A stretch of DNA of 64,000 bases, from positions 682,001 through 746,000 of the forward strand of contig JABWDB010000017.1 of NCBI GenBank assembly GCA_019614645.1, given 5' to 3'. Numbering within the stretch: position 1 is the first letter of the stretch; every line of letters begins with the position of its first letter. Positions 1 through 12,659 of the stretch are shown piece by piece. Source of the DNA: Stratiolaelaps scimitus (Eukaryota; Arthropoda; Arachnida; Mesostigmata; Laelapidae). The position numbers were made by a program, and so were the translations under genes. The notes below the pieces were generated by a model that was given only the letters and a program-made list of their open reading frames with translations, was not told the origin of the DNA and ran no database searches.

Positions 1-122
1 AATCCGATCCGTTCGGCGGTGATTCGGCCTTGCTCGTGGATTCAACTACTACGTGTTGGGAATTCACATAGGACCGTTTTAGCCTGTAGCCCCCAGCATC
101 CCTAACGCCCCTCCCCCCCCAG

Positions 123-348
123 GAACCCAACAAACAGCGAACGCTGAGAGGTCGCAGGCCGGTAATGCAGGCTCAAATCGAGGCCAGCGCGCCGAAGCCG
201 CTCGCGTCCTCTGGCGGACCGCGTCTTGTTAGTCCCATCGCGGCAGCAGTCGCCGCAGCCACCGCCGTGACCAGCGTTTCGGACGCTGACCGCCGCGCTC
301 TACGAAAGGAGCTCCAGCGATGGGCCCGCGCAACACTCATGGCTGTCG
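123..348 (+). CDS. Exon E1 of a split host gene (unrecognised family)
   Basis: Internal or early coding exon of 226 nt. It is preceded by a C-rich pyrimidine tract ending in CAG at 120-122, with a CTAAC branch-point-like motif at 102-106. It is followed by a consensus donor GTGAGT at 349-354. Reading from the acceptor in phase 0 gives 75 codons without a stop plus one base, so the exon ends in phase 1. There is an internal ATG at 165, but the frame is open back to the acceptor, so translation may begin further upstream. The peptide has a basic start, an Ala/Ser/Pro-rich middle (run near AAAVAAATAV) and then a charged, probably helical end (DADRRALRKELQRW). There is no cysteine. The unspliced frame continues to a stop near 422, so the donor is needed. 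I do not recognise the family. I am confident in the exon, not in a function. Confidence 0.72.
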
Positions 349-799
349 GTGAGTATTCGCTGAAGCACAACATGTATGATAATAGCAGTAGATGTAATAA
401 GTCGAATAGGCTCCTGAAGTAATGCCCAATGGTGGTGGTGCTCCGAGGCCTGTCATGCAGAAGGGGAACAGCTGAGAGTCAGCTCAAAAATAGTGGCAGC
501 ACTAGTATCATCGTAGCGGAATTAGACGGGAAAGGACTATGACGAATTCGTATTGATGGCCGAAACGATAATTGCTCACATGAGCCCGTCTCCTGACAGG
601 CCCTTGGAGCAATGCTATTTTAGCTACGGAGTAATGGCATCGAGGCCTTTTTGCCATAGAGCGAGGACAGTTGAGGATCAGCTATGAAAACCTAGTAACG
701 GCCCCACTGTACAACAACCCATTTTGATCTCTGTGCACCTATGAAGGTGTAAACATAAATCATAGTAGTATCGTATCAGTTGCTAGATGCACGTTATAG

Positions 800-802
<3 letters not shown>

Positions 803-832
<30 letters not shown>
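803..832. repeat. (AT)n microsatellite
   Basis: About 15 AT units within intron 1. Confidence 0.95.
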
Positions 833-835
<3 letters not shown>

Positions 836-903
836 TAACGGAACATCAAGCAAATGGCAGACAGTAGTTACCACACATTGAATGGAGGGCAATCGAGAGG
901 GAT

Positions 904-925
904 GAGAGAGAGAGAGAGAGAGAGA
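904..925. repeat. (GA)n microsatellite
   Basis: About 11 GA units followed by imperfect GAAA units. Confidence 0.95.
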
Positions 926-1769
926 AAGAAAGAGATGGATGTAGAACCGGGGACAGTTATGTCAATAATGTTTCCTCATTATTAGCGCGTTAATATATCA
1001 GTACATGCGTGGCAGCGACAACAATAAATTATACACTATTAGAAGCGTTTCCCACTCGATATTCTCAACCAAACTCAATATATTCCAGTTAGGTGAGTGA
1101 CTGATTGATTGAGTGGAAGCAAAGGAAATCGTTTCAGCTGTATCAATCCGTCTTACTCCAAGAATCGGTTTAAAAGCATTAAACAGAGTGATTTCTTGAT
1201 CAGGTTTGTTCAATTTATCTCTTCCTCTCTCTTCTTATCCCATACAGCTAACCCGGGCTGACTACATAGTCTATGCTATACGTGATTGCATCATACATAC
1301 ATCAGCATTTATATATATATATATATGTGTGTGCTTACCGATATGCGTATGTGTAAGTCCATCGAAGGGCAATCAAGCTGCAGACGGACGCTTCGCGTTA
1401 ACGCCACTAAAGGCTCAGGCTCACGCTATGGTCCAAACCCTGACACTCAGTGAACAACAAATCGATACAGGTCCCCCGTGCCTCGCGTACCTGCTCTCTT
1501 CATCTCCCGGGCCGTATCGGTGATACACGTCCTTGCGTCGCGTACCGAGTAACGAGCGCTCGTCTAATCGCCAGCGTTGTCGTCGACGTTATCGCCATAA
1601 CTAATTGTCTTTGTGAATTCAATACCCTGCTAGCGGCACCCGTAGTGACACAGACCGTTCGTTTCGATCCTGTGGCGAAACGCCGTTGGGAATTTTCAGG
1701 CTCGCAGCAGAACATATCTACACACCCCAAATCTATAATACTTCCCTACGTGCGATATACTGTAGCACG

Positions 1770-1795
1770 ATATATATATATATATATATATATAC
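1770..1795. repeat. (AT)n microsatellite
   Basis: About 12 AT units. Confidence 0.93.
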
Positions 1796-2589
1796 GGACC
1801 CTTGATGTGGATGTCGACGTGAATATGAGCGTACATGTCAAGAGTACTGTGCAAATATACAATGGGTATTTAACGGTGCGGTAAGAGGCACATTCCCGCC
1901 TCGATAGTAACTAACATACAACTATTATATCTATTTAGTGCAGGTACCTAATGGTTGTGCTGTATAATGCCAATGGTATCATGTGCATTGGAAGTCCAAC
2001 CGTCAGTGTACAGTACACTGGCATGTGACACAAAGTGATTCTCGGGAGAGATGCATCGTTTGAGCTACAATAGATCGACGTGAGCGAGTGAGTCACACAT
2101 CTTACTCTGTCTGGGTCACATTGACATCGAGTCAGCTGAAACGATGTTCTGCTGATTCATCTACGGATCTATAATATGTCGATCACTATTGGCCTTTTAC
2201 TCATCATTACTCGGATGGCTCATAGGTAGTTTGTCAGGGTATCGTCTTCCTGTACAGCCTGCCCAGCTTCCTGCTCATTTATACTTTCAAGGCAACCATC
2301 TTCGATCGATCTGCAGCAGTCTCTGCTGCCCGCGCGTTCACTGTAGATCACGTCCCCCATGCGATCGGTGCTGCACACCGTCAGATCGCTTCCCATTGGC
2401 ATTGGTACACGGGAAAGCCTGGTGGGCAAACGACCGGGCGCGTTGGTGACGACGTGAACCTACTGGACACGTTCGATTACCAGCCGCTCACAGTAAACGA
2501 ACAAACAGATCGGATGATCAGTTGGTCAGTCTGTCAATCTCTCTCTCTCTCTCTCGGTTCATAGAGCGATTGCTGCTGGCGCTAACCGA

Positions 2590-3110
2590 ATGACAGTTTG
2601 CCACCGGCGCGCTGGCGGCGGCGAGTTCGCGCGGCCGGCTCCACTCCATCGTGGACTGGCGATGAAGGCAGCTGCCGGCGAAGCAGTCGCCGGCGAACGG
2701 CAAGTGAACGGCTATGAACGAAGGCGGAGAGTCGCGGGGGCAAGCGGAGCACCCGCAGCAGCGGCGGCGTCGGCGGCTGCGGCGCCCCGGAGTGATGCCG
2801 GTGCTGCTGGTGGCGCGCGGCTAGCATCGGCCGAAGGGCGGCGAAGGGGTCCAGCTGCAGCGTCAGCGAGCGCCAACATCAAACGCCAGACGCCGCGCGA
2901 TCTGCCGAATGCCCGCGTGTCGTCGATCGACAACGTCCTGAGTGTTTGCTGCGTTGACAATTGCAGTGCTCCTCGTACAGTGGCTGAATGGCCGGTGCCA
3001 CAGTGCAGCTGCTTGTGAACGTGTGCCTTGTTGTGGTGGCATCTGTCGCCGGCGGCGCTATCCGGTAGGCCGGTGCTGTGGCCACCTCGAGGATCAGCTG
3101 TGGCAACAGT
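2590..3110. other. GC-rich, CpG-rich block in intron 1
   Basis: GC content and CpG frequency rise sharply against flanks, with GCC/GCG trinucleotide runs. Ala/Arg-rich frames are open on both strands, as expected for CpG-rich DNA. An alternative promoter or first exon is possible, but I see no supported start and donor pair. Confidence 0.4.
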
Positions 3111-4301
3111 TGGTGGCAACCATTGACAAAACGGGCTCGCGTTGTCTCAAAATTGTGCCCCTGATCACTGTGCCCCTGTGAATCGACTGAAAGCCAACCT
3201 GCCATGACACGTGACAAAGGTGAAAGAGAGGCAGAGAGAGAGGTATAGCAGAGCAGGGTACTTGTGGCCGTGCAGGGTAGTGACATTTCGACGGCCGACG
3301 AGGAGGGCGGTGGCGGAAATTGCTCACGAAATCTCTACGAGAGAAACAAGAACGACGATGTCGAAACGTATGCGTCAATGATGACAACAACAGCAGCCAC
3401 AACAACACGAGCAAGGAGCACCACTCGTGGTTAGTGACGAGATACTCCCAGATACTGACTACTGTTACTGGAATACTGTCGTCGTAATACGTACGACAAC
3501 AATTAGTGCCTTTATTTGGAGACTACTAACTACCTGTGCTGCTGCTGCTGCTACTAGTTTCGTCGCAGTGGTTCAAACAGCAGGATAAGCATCATCCAGA
3601 ACTTCAACGGCGGCGGCAGCGGCGCCGGCTGCCGCGACAGTGACACTATAGCAATTGTTATCGAAACGCTGGTGGTTGCTCGAGTTGTGTGTCGTCCTGT
3701 CTCGCCGTATCGATGCCCACCTAACATCGGAGGCCGGGAGCCGGGCTCGGGGTGTTTCCTAATCAAATCATGTTGGCACCCCCTCTCAGGAGGTTAGGAG
3801 CTTTTGCAGCCTCTTCTTCTCGCACTCGTGCGCTGGTCAAAAAACGATCCAAGTGACACGATCCACTACAGCCGGCTCACAGACGGCCTGGATTGTCAGG
3901 CTCGGAATACTGCTCCACTGCGTTCGTACCAAAGTGGCCAGTGCAGGGAAGGACGAAAGGCAAAAAAAACTCGTGCAGAGCAAAAGCAAGCCTTTTCGGA
4001 AGCCATCGTTTGACCCTGTTTATGTTCTGCTCTCGTTGTCATTTGCAATACCTGCGAACAGTGCAGATTATAATCACCGTGGAGATGAAGCACGTTGTGC
4101 ATCGTGGTGATTGGTTATAGTGCAATGCCGTGTCGTGGAAATCGCCCCCATCCCAGGAATACCGTACGAACAAAATAGTCGAGTGTCCATGTGTGCGACA
4201 ACAAAAATTACAAATTGACACCGATGACGCCGGCAAGAAGCGTTGCGACCACTGCAACAGGTGGCCGATTTGGGATCGAAGTCATGAATGTAAGCCACTA
4301 C

Positions 4302-4353
4302 ATATTATTATATTATTATTATTATTAAAATAATATAATATAATAATATAATA

Positions 4354-4405
<52 letters not shown>

Positions 4406-4421
4406 TATTATAATAGTTATA
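4302..4421. repeat. AT-only tract with ATT and AT repeats (about 120 bp)
   Basis: A TATTATT-type repeat passes into AATATAAT-type and then (AT)n, ending with TATTATTATAATA. The two ends are roughly complementary, so the tract is palindromic in character and likely unstable. Confidence 0.85.
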
Positions 4422-4754
4422 ACCGTGGTGTTCCGGCAAATCCAGCTTTTTTGGCTGTTAATCATGATACAATTTACGCCTGCTCCTAAATTTTCCCGAC
4501 GTATATAATTGCCCGAGAAGTATTCTAGCTTGCATAAATACGGGCCTTGGACGTGTCATCTATCTTAGTGAGATCCGCAGTTGTTTCAAGCGAAATCTCC
4601 TTCACGAACCGAGATCACACGTTACTGCATCAAGCCCCGTGCGCGAACGGCCAAAACGGTTACTTTGACAATCATGATTTCGGCCAAAATTTAACGTCCG
4701 CCGAATTGTTTTTGTACAACTTCGCAAGGCCCCTTTCGAACCTCTTCGAATGCT

Positions 4755-4825
4755 AATGAGCAACGGTGGGGATCGAACCCATACATCTACCGGTTGCAAG
4801 GCCAGCGGGAATCCACCACGTCAGC
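4755..4825 (-). repeat. tRNA-like fragment, possible tRNA-derived SINE
   Basis: On the minus strand a perfect B-box-like GGGTTCGATCC (4770-4780 on +) sits in a TGGG/CCCA T-arm. Upstream a GCTGG/CCGGT stem encloses an 8-base loop CCTTGCAA, a position suited to the anticodon arm. No normal A box or pairing acceptor stem is present, so this is not a functional tRNA gene. A tRNA-derived SINE or decayed tRNA pseudogene would fit. No second copy was found in the window. Confidence 0.35.
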
Positions 4826-6487
4826 AGGTTCGACTCTTTTCGGATGACAACAGCCCTAGAGACGAATGGTGCCATAGCCGTATCCTTCAGTTCGCGGATG
4901 ACCCCTAAGCTGCTCACAAGTTCACTGAGAGTGATACAGAACCTTTAGCGTTTCGCTACCCCGAAGAGTCATAGGATCAGGCCACTAACGTTCGACACAC
5001 AGATTTCGGCGTGCAAGAGATTGCGATGTGAATTTCGATTCCGGAATCGGCTGCGCATGCTGCGCGACAGGGAATAAACTCTATGAAACGTCTGCACTCT
5101 ATAGGTCGACTGCTTTTGGAGATGCTGTCGTTCCTACTCTGATCCACTTAGGTCGATGAAAGGAACACTACAAGACAGATGTGACAGCGATCGGGGTTCG
5201 AGCCCGGCAGTCTGCTGCTACGTTCGCCGAACCCCGTTTCACCGCACTTCAAATTATGGTGACGACCATAGAGAAATCTCTGTTGCCTGTGATTTAATCG
5301 AAGAAATGGCCAACAGTTTGCAGAGTGCGCACCAGTATTCGAGGATGTACCACATGTCGAAGTATACACTTCGGAACGAGACTGCATTTTTGGGCTTTCT
5401 CCACAAAATGAAGTAAGTGAGCTTCTAGTTCTCACGAGATAAATTGGAAATAACATGACGTGATTATTCGATTGTGAGAAAAGAATAGAAAGATTCAATT
5501 ATACGATTTATAATGAATTCGACGAGAGGGAGAACAATCACACCGGTCTCGTGTCGACTAAATATTGATACTAGTCATATACTATCATAATCACGATCAT
5601 CGACTCAAAGAAATCCAGGAGATCTTTGTTCTCAATTCGAGTTTTGTGTGAAGATATCTTTCCGAAGATGGGGTGAGCTCCTCACCGAAAATTACATAGC
5701 CCAACCCTCCAAACACCAAATACTCGACCTATTTTCTTTAAGCGAACGAAATTATTATGAATATTTCAATGTAAACTACAATAGTTGTCTTCCACACCAA
5801 GATCGTAATGTATATGTCCCATCTTTGTGGACTGGAATATGCGATCCCTAGCTGTTTTTTAGGCTGAGTTATTAACTCTTATACCAATTGGAAACTTGTT
5901 TTGCTTGATTGACACATACTATGCGAGCTCTACCTACAGTAGTTCATATTTGTTGGCATATAATGCAGCAGGTCACATAATTCAAAGGCTAATATAATGT
6001 CAAAACATTGCATTTCTTTCGTGGCGGAAAAAACTAGTCTGGTGCTTCGAGGTTGAAAGTCCGTTTACATTTGGAGAACATGTATGGGGCTCGTTTTGCA
6101 AACAGCATCAAAGCTATATTCGTGAACAGGCTATGAGCATCGCATGATAGCATTGGCCCATACGTCCAATGACCGCACTACGAGACAAAGAATAAACTCG
6201 AAAGCCCAACAGCGACTTTGGGTAAAGCATGTTATGATGCAAGGTCGCTTGTATAGAAACGAACCAGCCTAATTATCGGTTTATGTTTTAGTTAGGTTTG
6301 AATCTGACGTACCCTATCTACGAGTAGCCTGTAAGTTAACTCGAGCGATGCTGCGGTGTTGACTCTAACCTGAATGTGTTTATGTGAGGCTGCTCGTCGT
6401 TCTACTGAAGTCGGAACGTACTACTAAGGAGATAGAGAAGCGTTGCCTATTAGGATTGTGTAGTTGATTCACGATTCGTGGTTAATG

Positions 6488-6493
<6 letters not shown>

Positions 6494-6519
<26 letters not shown>
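6494..6519. repeat. (CT)n microsatellite
   Basis: About 13 CT units. Confidence 0.93.
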
Positions 6520-6526
<7 letters not shown>

Positions 6527-6999
6527 AGCCGATTATGGCCAATGTTTAGTTAGGCAGTATAACAAAGGACGTCTGTTTGGGCGCATCGCACCTATTCGCT
6601 TACGAGATTATCTGTTTTAACTATGTAGTCTGCGTAATCTGTCGTCAGCCAATATTAATCCGAATCACCGTCCGATCCGTTGATTCGTTGAGCGTCAACA
6701 GTTGATTGCGAATATAACAATTTACTAGCGATCGTTCGAGGAGACGCCACTCGGTGTAATTGCTCGGTGGGCTAGCATCGAATACAGATTAGCGCTAAGA
6801 GACAGTCGATGGGAGCAGTCCCCGCGTGCTTACCAGTTGCTTTAGGACCTAGCGCTATCTCATTTGTCTCGGTGCGCCCGTGGATGGGTTTCTCGCCTGC
6901 CGTTCATAAGTAGCCGGTAAAGGCCAACCGCAGACAAAGCGGTGACAGAAACTGACCCAGCTGGCGCAAACGACAACGCTCGACAGCTGATAGTGTCAG

Positions 7000-8110
7000 T
7001 AGCACCGGCCTCTGGACAGTCGTGAGAGACCGCGAAGACCGCCGGTCGGATAATCCCAACTTCACCTGTCAGAGAGAGAGGTTCGCGGAGACGACGTCGG
7101 CGGTGGCAGATCGAGAGGTGTAAGAGGGCAACAGCAGCAGCAGCGCCATCAGCAGCAGAAGTCGACATGGTAGTAGTGGCTAGGAGTGACAGACGTTTGT
7201 GGATTGTTGCACTTCTTGCCTCGTTTCCAACGACGACGTCGACAACAACGAAGGCGACTCTTAGGTGGGCCGGCCTCACTCACCTCGCGGTCTCGAAGCT
7301 TCGTTCCCCGCTTCGGCGAAGGGAACAGGTTGCAGCTTGCCCCGAATCCACGGCCTTTGCAGTGGCCTGCAGTGGCCTGCTCTTGCAGGCTATCTGCCGC
7401 GCGGCCTGAAGGGGCGTCAACAAACCAAGCCAGGCTAACCTTGCCCGTTAGAAATACAAATGCTTGCTGCTTTCACGTTCACACTCACTTGCTTAGACGC
7501 GTTAGCGGATGGTTTAGTGACACAGCTCGGGAGGGAGGGAGAGAGATCGAGAGGAAGGCGGCGTGCATCGGTGACTCTCTGACTACTGATCCCGGGTCAC
7601 TCGTCGCCAAGCGAACGCGGGGCCGGCCGGAGTCGACAGGATGCGAGATGCCGACGAGTCAGTCATGAAGTCAGCCGAGCGGGTGGTCGGAGGTGGCCCG
7701 TCTATGCTGCCTCGCCTACTTCAACCTCCTCTCGTGCGAATTATTTACACCGTTGCGAACAGCAGCGAACAACATTCGCTGGCCAACGACGCCACCAGGA
7801 CACCTACAAGTTCGGGTCGAGTCGCTGGCGAGCGAGGAGGTATCGGCTATAGACGATGGGGGCGCGATACCCACTTCGTTCCTATGTCCTCTTAGCACGT
7901 TCTACCTGTCCAGCAGAGTGCAACGCCAACGCACAGGCGTATACGATTCTGCAACTGAGTTGTGCCCCGTCGCCTTGTCCCCGGCCGCGGCCAGGTCCCT
8001 AGAATCGAACGAGCGACGAGCTCAGTTCGTACCGCGGAGCCTGTTACCGCTGGTGCCAGCGCTTTTTTTTCCTTCGCCCTCGTTTGCTCCACGCTCAGCT
8101 AAGCTGAGAT
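7000..8110. other. GC-rich block with open frames, no supported gene
   Basis: Several frames are open (the longest + frame is 7693-8343, 216 codons), but their peptides are Arg/Ser/Pro-rich and unrecognised. A strong acceptor-like tract (T-run, then CCTTCGCCCTCGTTTGCTCC) ends at 8098, yet no matching donor is clear. It could be a promoter or untranslated exon region. Confidence 0.35.
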
Positions 8111-8565
8111 ATCTGCGCGCGTCCAGACCCCCGCAAACATGTATACTGCATCGCACACAGACACGCGGACGTACAAACATACAGGACCGAATGCACGCTC
8201 AAGGTAGTCGTACGCACTCAAAACATGGCCAGGAGCAGGCGTCGACGGAGGCGTGCTCTGGTCGCTGGCGGAATACGGTGCGCGTATCAATACGGTCTGA
8301 ACGAAGAGGAATGGGCCGACAGAAACGACGATGGTGCCGGTGACAGGAAGGGCAGCAACATTGAACTCAGGGTAGCCCGGATGTCGTAGGCGATCCTTCC
8401 AGCAGGTGTAGCCTGCGTAGCGTGAATACTGCTAACATCGAACGTAATCGCCCACAGTGAAGACGCTCGCGTAATCGGGGGCAATGGAGCAGCGTTTTGT
8501 AATAAACTGAAACGAAATATAGTTTTTTATGAAAATCCAAGCATGGGAAGTGGAAACGTGCAGGT

Positions 8566-8618
8566 AGTCAGACGTGGTGCATTGTGGTCACCAGTCAGTC
8601 AGACGTGGTGCATTGTGG
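8566..8618. repeat. 22-bp direct repeat, 31-bp period
   Basis: AGTCAGACGTGGTGCATTGTGG occurs in two exact copies at 8566-8587 and 8597-8618, separated by 9 bases that partly continue the CAGTC pattern. It is probably a local tandem duplication. Confidence 0.88.
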
Positions 8619-9329
8619 ACGCATTGAGTACCGCATCATCGTCAATATCATGAGGGGAGATATCGCCAGCAATCTTGTTATTCATTATAAATTAGCTCTT
8701 TTTATTATTTATTTCCCACGAGGCGGGTAAAGAATATGTCGCATCACTGTTGTAACATATAATAATATAACAGCATAGATGCGTCGCACCGAACAAGTGT
8801 AATAGGGATAAGAAATGGGTTTAACTGACTGGTTGTGAATAGCACTGATGATTTAAATGTGGCGAAAACTGTAAATTATAGAGCGTTCGTCCATTGACTT
8901 TTGCTGTAGTTCGACCCTGGTGGTGTTAGTACACACAAAACGACACAGCTATCGAACGCCCCACCGAATTGAATTGTGGTTTTTGCTTTGTCACTGGAAA
9001 TCATCGATGTATTTATTGTATATTGGATACCGTGTGATAGTACACACGGTCGTTAATTTGTGGCTAATATGTATGGTAGTTTGGTGAATAAAACTCAAAA
9101 CGAACCTGAGCACATCACATTCATGAGGTTTAGGTGTATCATATAATACCATCACATTCTCCACCGGACTGCCATGCATGTATGTATTATATAATAACAA
9201 TGGTGAAAATATGTAAATGGAGGATTGGAAGTCATATTGACGCCCACAAAGACACACACGCATATATTATATATGATAATTCGAGCAAATTCGCCACACG
9301 TTTGAATGAAAAAGATTTTGTTCATATTA

Positions 9330-10216
9330 ATGAACGAGTGTTTTTGTGTGTATGATGAGTTTGATCCCTGAGAATTTGTTACACGTTGCCATCTGGTTGG
9401 TAGCTCTTGCACATCCTTCGTATGGCCTCTGTGCGAGGGGTCGTACACTATTTCTCTGAGCACTTGCTAGACCTCCTTTTTAATTTTGGTGTTAGTAATC
9501 CTCAATCTGCTCTTTAACAGCCCAAAACAACAGACGTCAAGAAGGCTTATATCAGGAGAATATGTGGATTGACCCTACAGCTTGACTCCCTTCTTGGCCA
9601 AAAACTCCTCAGCGAAAGGTCCCTTATAAGGACGAGCTCTTCCGTGGAGAAGCCACATACGCATACACTTGTTTGCGGCAAGCCACGTATCCATATTCTC
9701 CGCCAAGGTATTTTTATACACCTCCCCGCTGATGGAGGTCTTCGGAGGCGGGAGCCGATAGAAGTCGACTCCGTCAAAATCCACGGCCATAATTAGTATT
9801 CTTTTGTTGTCACGAATCTGCCCATATGGCAACACCTTCCCCTTCCCAAAAACCTCCGTTTCAGCTCTTTTATCTCGGTATAAATATTGGCGACGCTGGT
9901 TCCTGTCGGGCCGCATATAAAATCTGAGCCATGTCTCATCAATCGTGAAATACGTTTTGAGGTTGCTTTCGTCTTAGAATTATAGCATCAAGTTCTGCTC
10001 GCAATAAGAAGCGCCAAAATCTCTCTGTTTCGGTAGCAATTCCCGTGGCACCCGTTTGGGCAGAAGGTCCCTCATGCGAACATCGTCCTCCACGATGAGC
10101 GCAACTAAGAAGTACGACGGCTCTGTGTGACGCATCAGTTCAGTTCTCGTACCAGCGCCTCGAACACCAGGAACACACCTTCCACTTATCCGCTGTTTCT
10201 TGTCGTTTCTTGGCAT
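9330..10216 (-). pseudogene. Mariner-type transposase relic (D,D34D), single frame with stops
   Basis: One minus-strand frame can be followed from about 10216 to 9330 (roughly 295 codons, against about 340-350 for a full mariner transposase). It carries in-frame stops near 9980, 9975, 9576 and 9469 and no frameshift. Recognisable features in order are VALIVEDDVRMRDL near 10100, FTIDETW (first catalytic Asp) at 9929-9949, LLHGRARP at about 9630-9648 where family members have HDNARPH (so the second catalytic Asp is Gly), SPDISLLD (third Asp, 34 residues after the second site) near 9535-9558, and RWQRVTNSQG near 9375-9400, matching the usual C-terminal motif. I could not define terminal inverted repeats. 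It is a dead DNA transposon inside host intron 1. Confidence 0.85.
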
Positions 10217-12026
10217 CGCTCCGATTACAACTTCTCCAAATTTGAGTGAATTACGCCAATGCTGAAATCATCCAGAAAGCCGATTTTGATAAGACGACGT
10301 TGTTCTACGAAGGAAATTGACGTTTTGAACCTATGCATTCACGTTCTTATATCAACCTTATTATATATAAGAAAGCTAAAGAGCCGCTCCCGGATGGAGC
10401 TACTCCTTAAATCAACCACTATTTGACTTTAGCTTGAAGTGTGTTCGTACAAATCTCTATTGCGGAGCAGGGAAGCCGGGCGTCGGCTTTAGCCGCCCGG
10501 GGGTTAGCCTTAGGTACGTGCGTTAAGGCACGGTATGCAGGAGCTGCTGTATCGGTGGCCGTGGCCGCCGCGCCGGCGATGGTGGCTGCGCTTTTGTGAG
10601 GCGTCAAGTGACATTCTCTTTTAAATATTGCCTCCACCACCATCGCTATCACACTAATCCTATTAATGCTACACAAAGCCCCCGTAAAGGCACCGACAGC
10701 AGCCTTTCGGGACAGGACGACCAACCACTTATTTTTTACCCCATTTAACGACACGGTGGGCCGGTAGGCGCAGGGCTAAGCTTCTGTGAGACGACGTCTC
10801 ACCTCGAACGTTAGACAAAAGCAGACGCCCCTATCGAAAAATCGCATACCCACATGTATGAGAGGTCTGTAACCAGGCGGGTATTTAGCCAAATAGCATA
10901 AATGAGGTCCGTGCTTCACAAGCGGTTGACAATGTGTTGGTGAGAACCATGAACGACTGAACTCACCTCCACATTGAGTGAAGCCGCACCACCAGCCGTT
11001 GGGTGGCTACAGCACGTCATGTTCGTGTGTTGTGTCCATTTCCGTTGGGTAGAGTTTTACGGATGCTGAAATGAGCTTGGACGAGCCCCACGAACCGCGC
11101 CCCGACGGCAGAAGATGTATGGACCACCGATCGTCACGTCAAAGTAGAGAAGGACAATTGACGTTTATCATCCTAGCAGTGGACAAGATGCTAATGTAGT
11201 AACAATTGTTTTAACTATAATCATCCGATTTAGTGGCTCGTTGGCTATGCATTGTGGAGCATCACATTTTACCAAAGGATAATACTCATTTTTGGTGGCC
11301 GTCAGGAGATCGGAATCCCTTCCAAAGTTCGAGTGCGAGTTTACCCCCGAACGAAGATCTATCTATATAGATATCACAAAACGAGGGAGTAGTGCAGACA
11401 CCACGTTGCACGAATATCTGGGCGGACGGTTAGCCGTCCATATAGCTACCTTCGTATTTGTTTTTTTAGCGACCGATGCGCGAGTTTGGCAATTGACAAC
11501 TACACTAAATGCGGGAACACTAAACAGAGAACACCTAGCCTCTTGTAACACTTGTTCAAAAGACTCAGCCTATGTTAAACATATGGAAAACTGTTGAGCA
11601 ACGGGATATAGTGTTCACCTGTATTACATCGCCGTCATTACCTTCTGTGTGGCTGTCATTGCAGCGAGAGGTCCCGCTAGATGTCCCACTTCGTACTCGA
11701 AGTCTGCTGAGGAAAGTATCATCTCGATGGCAGTGGCGGTAGCACCTGCGACGAAAGACCGCCATGACCGTTACAGAGTTCACACGTCGTAGATCGAATT
11801 AGTATTAAAAGAACTCGACACTCGTCTGCAACAGCAGTGATGGCCTAACTAAATAAGTCATGAAACGCCTTCTCTTCGATCGAAAGCTCTGGAGAGAGTA
11901 TCGCAATAGTACACCCGTTCGTTCATCTAATTTCGCGCTGTATCGCGCGCTATGTAGCGCGTTTCGTCGAGTTCAAGCCATAGCTGCACTTCGTACTTGA
12001 CAGCCAGAGGGACAGGGGGAGAGAGG

Positions 12027-12028
<2 letters not shown>

Positions 12029-12089
<61 letters not shown>
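12029..12089. repeat. (GA)n microsatellite, longest of its kind here
   Basis: About 30 GA units preceded by imperfect GGGGGAGA units. A minus-strand frame reads it as Ser-Leu repeats, which is artefactual. Confidence 0.96.
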
Positions 12090-12092
<3 letters not shown>

Positions 12093-12659
12093 GCGTGTGT
12101 GTTAGACAGGCGCAGCGGTGTCTAAACGCACGAACGACAATAGTCAAAACAGTTCGTGGCACTGCGGCGCCCCTGAGTGGAATTACCAATCTGGCATCGA
12201 TCGCGCCTAGTAATCGATTTTGTTCATACATTTTAGCTGATTAGATTTGACCTTGTTGTTATGTTGAATCCAATTGTAGTCGATGTGAAGCCGAGTCTCA
12301 TCCCAGCGTGGATTCGAACGGAAGGCGTTCGGAAGCGCTCGAGCTGCTGTAAGAGATGTGAATAGAGCAGGCTGTAGATGGAGGAAGGTGCCCTCCTCTG
12401 ACAGGCAGAGTCGACAGCTGCCGATTGCCCCTAATATCGTTAATGCTAAAGCTGCGAGATGTAAGTGTAAACGTACCGTGTTGTTTGAAAATGTAAAAGA
12501 ATATCTGCTCGCAAACTGTCTGGTCCTATGGCTGATCTTAAATGGGCAGTCAGTCGAGATGTTTCGACCGGATGAAGATTCGGAACGAGACCTCCGTTTT
12601 GGCAGAGGATCACTTCCTAAGGAAGAGGGTGCACAATCCACTTGTTGCAATCTCCGTGG

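Noticed and set aside
1247..1320. Strong acceptor-like tract (CTTCCTCTCTCTTCTTATCC, then CATACAG)
   Set aside because: The frame that follows has no usable donor before an AT microsatellite.
7693..8343. 216-codon plus-strand frame
   Set aside because: It is Arg/Ser/Pro-rich in a CpG-rich block, with no domain and no clear splice pair, so it is kept only as part of the block description.
11950..12231. Ser-Leu repeat frame on the minus strand
   Set aside because: Direct translation of the (GA)n tract at 12029-12089.
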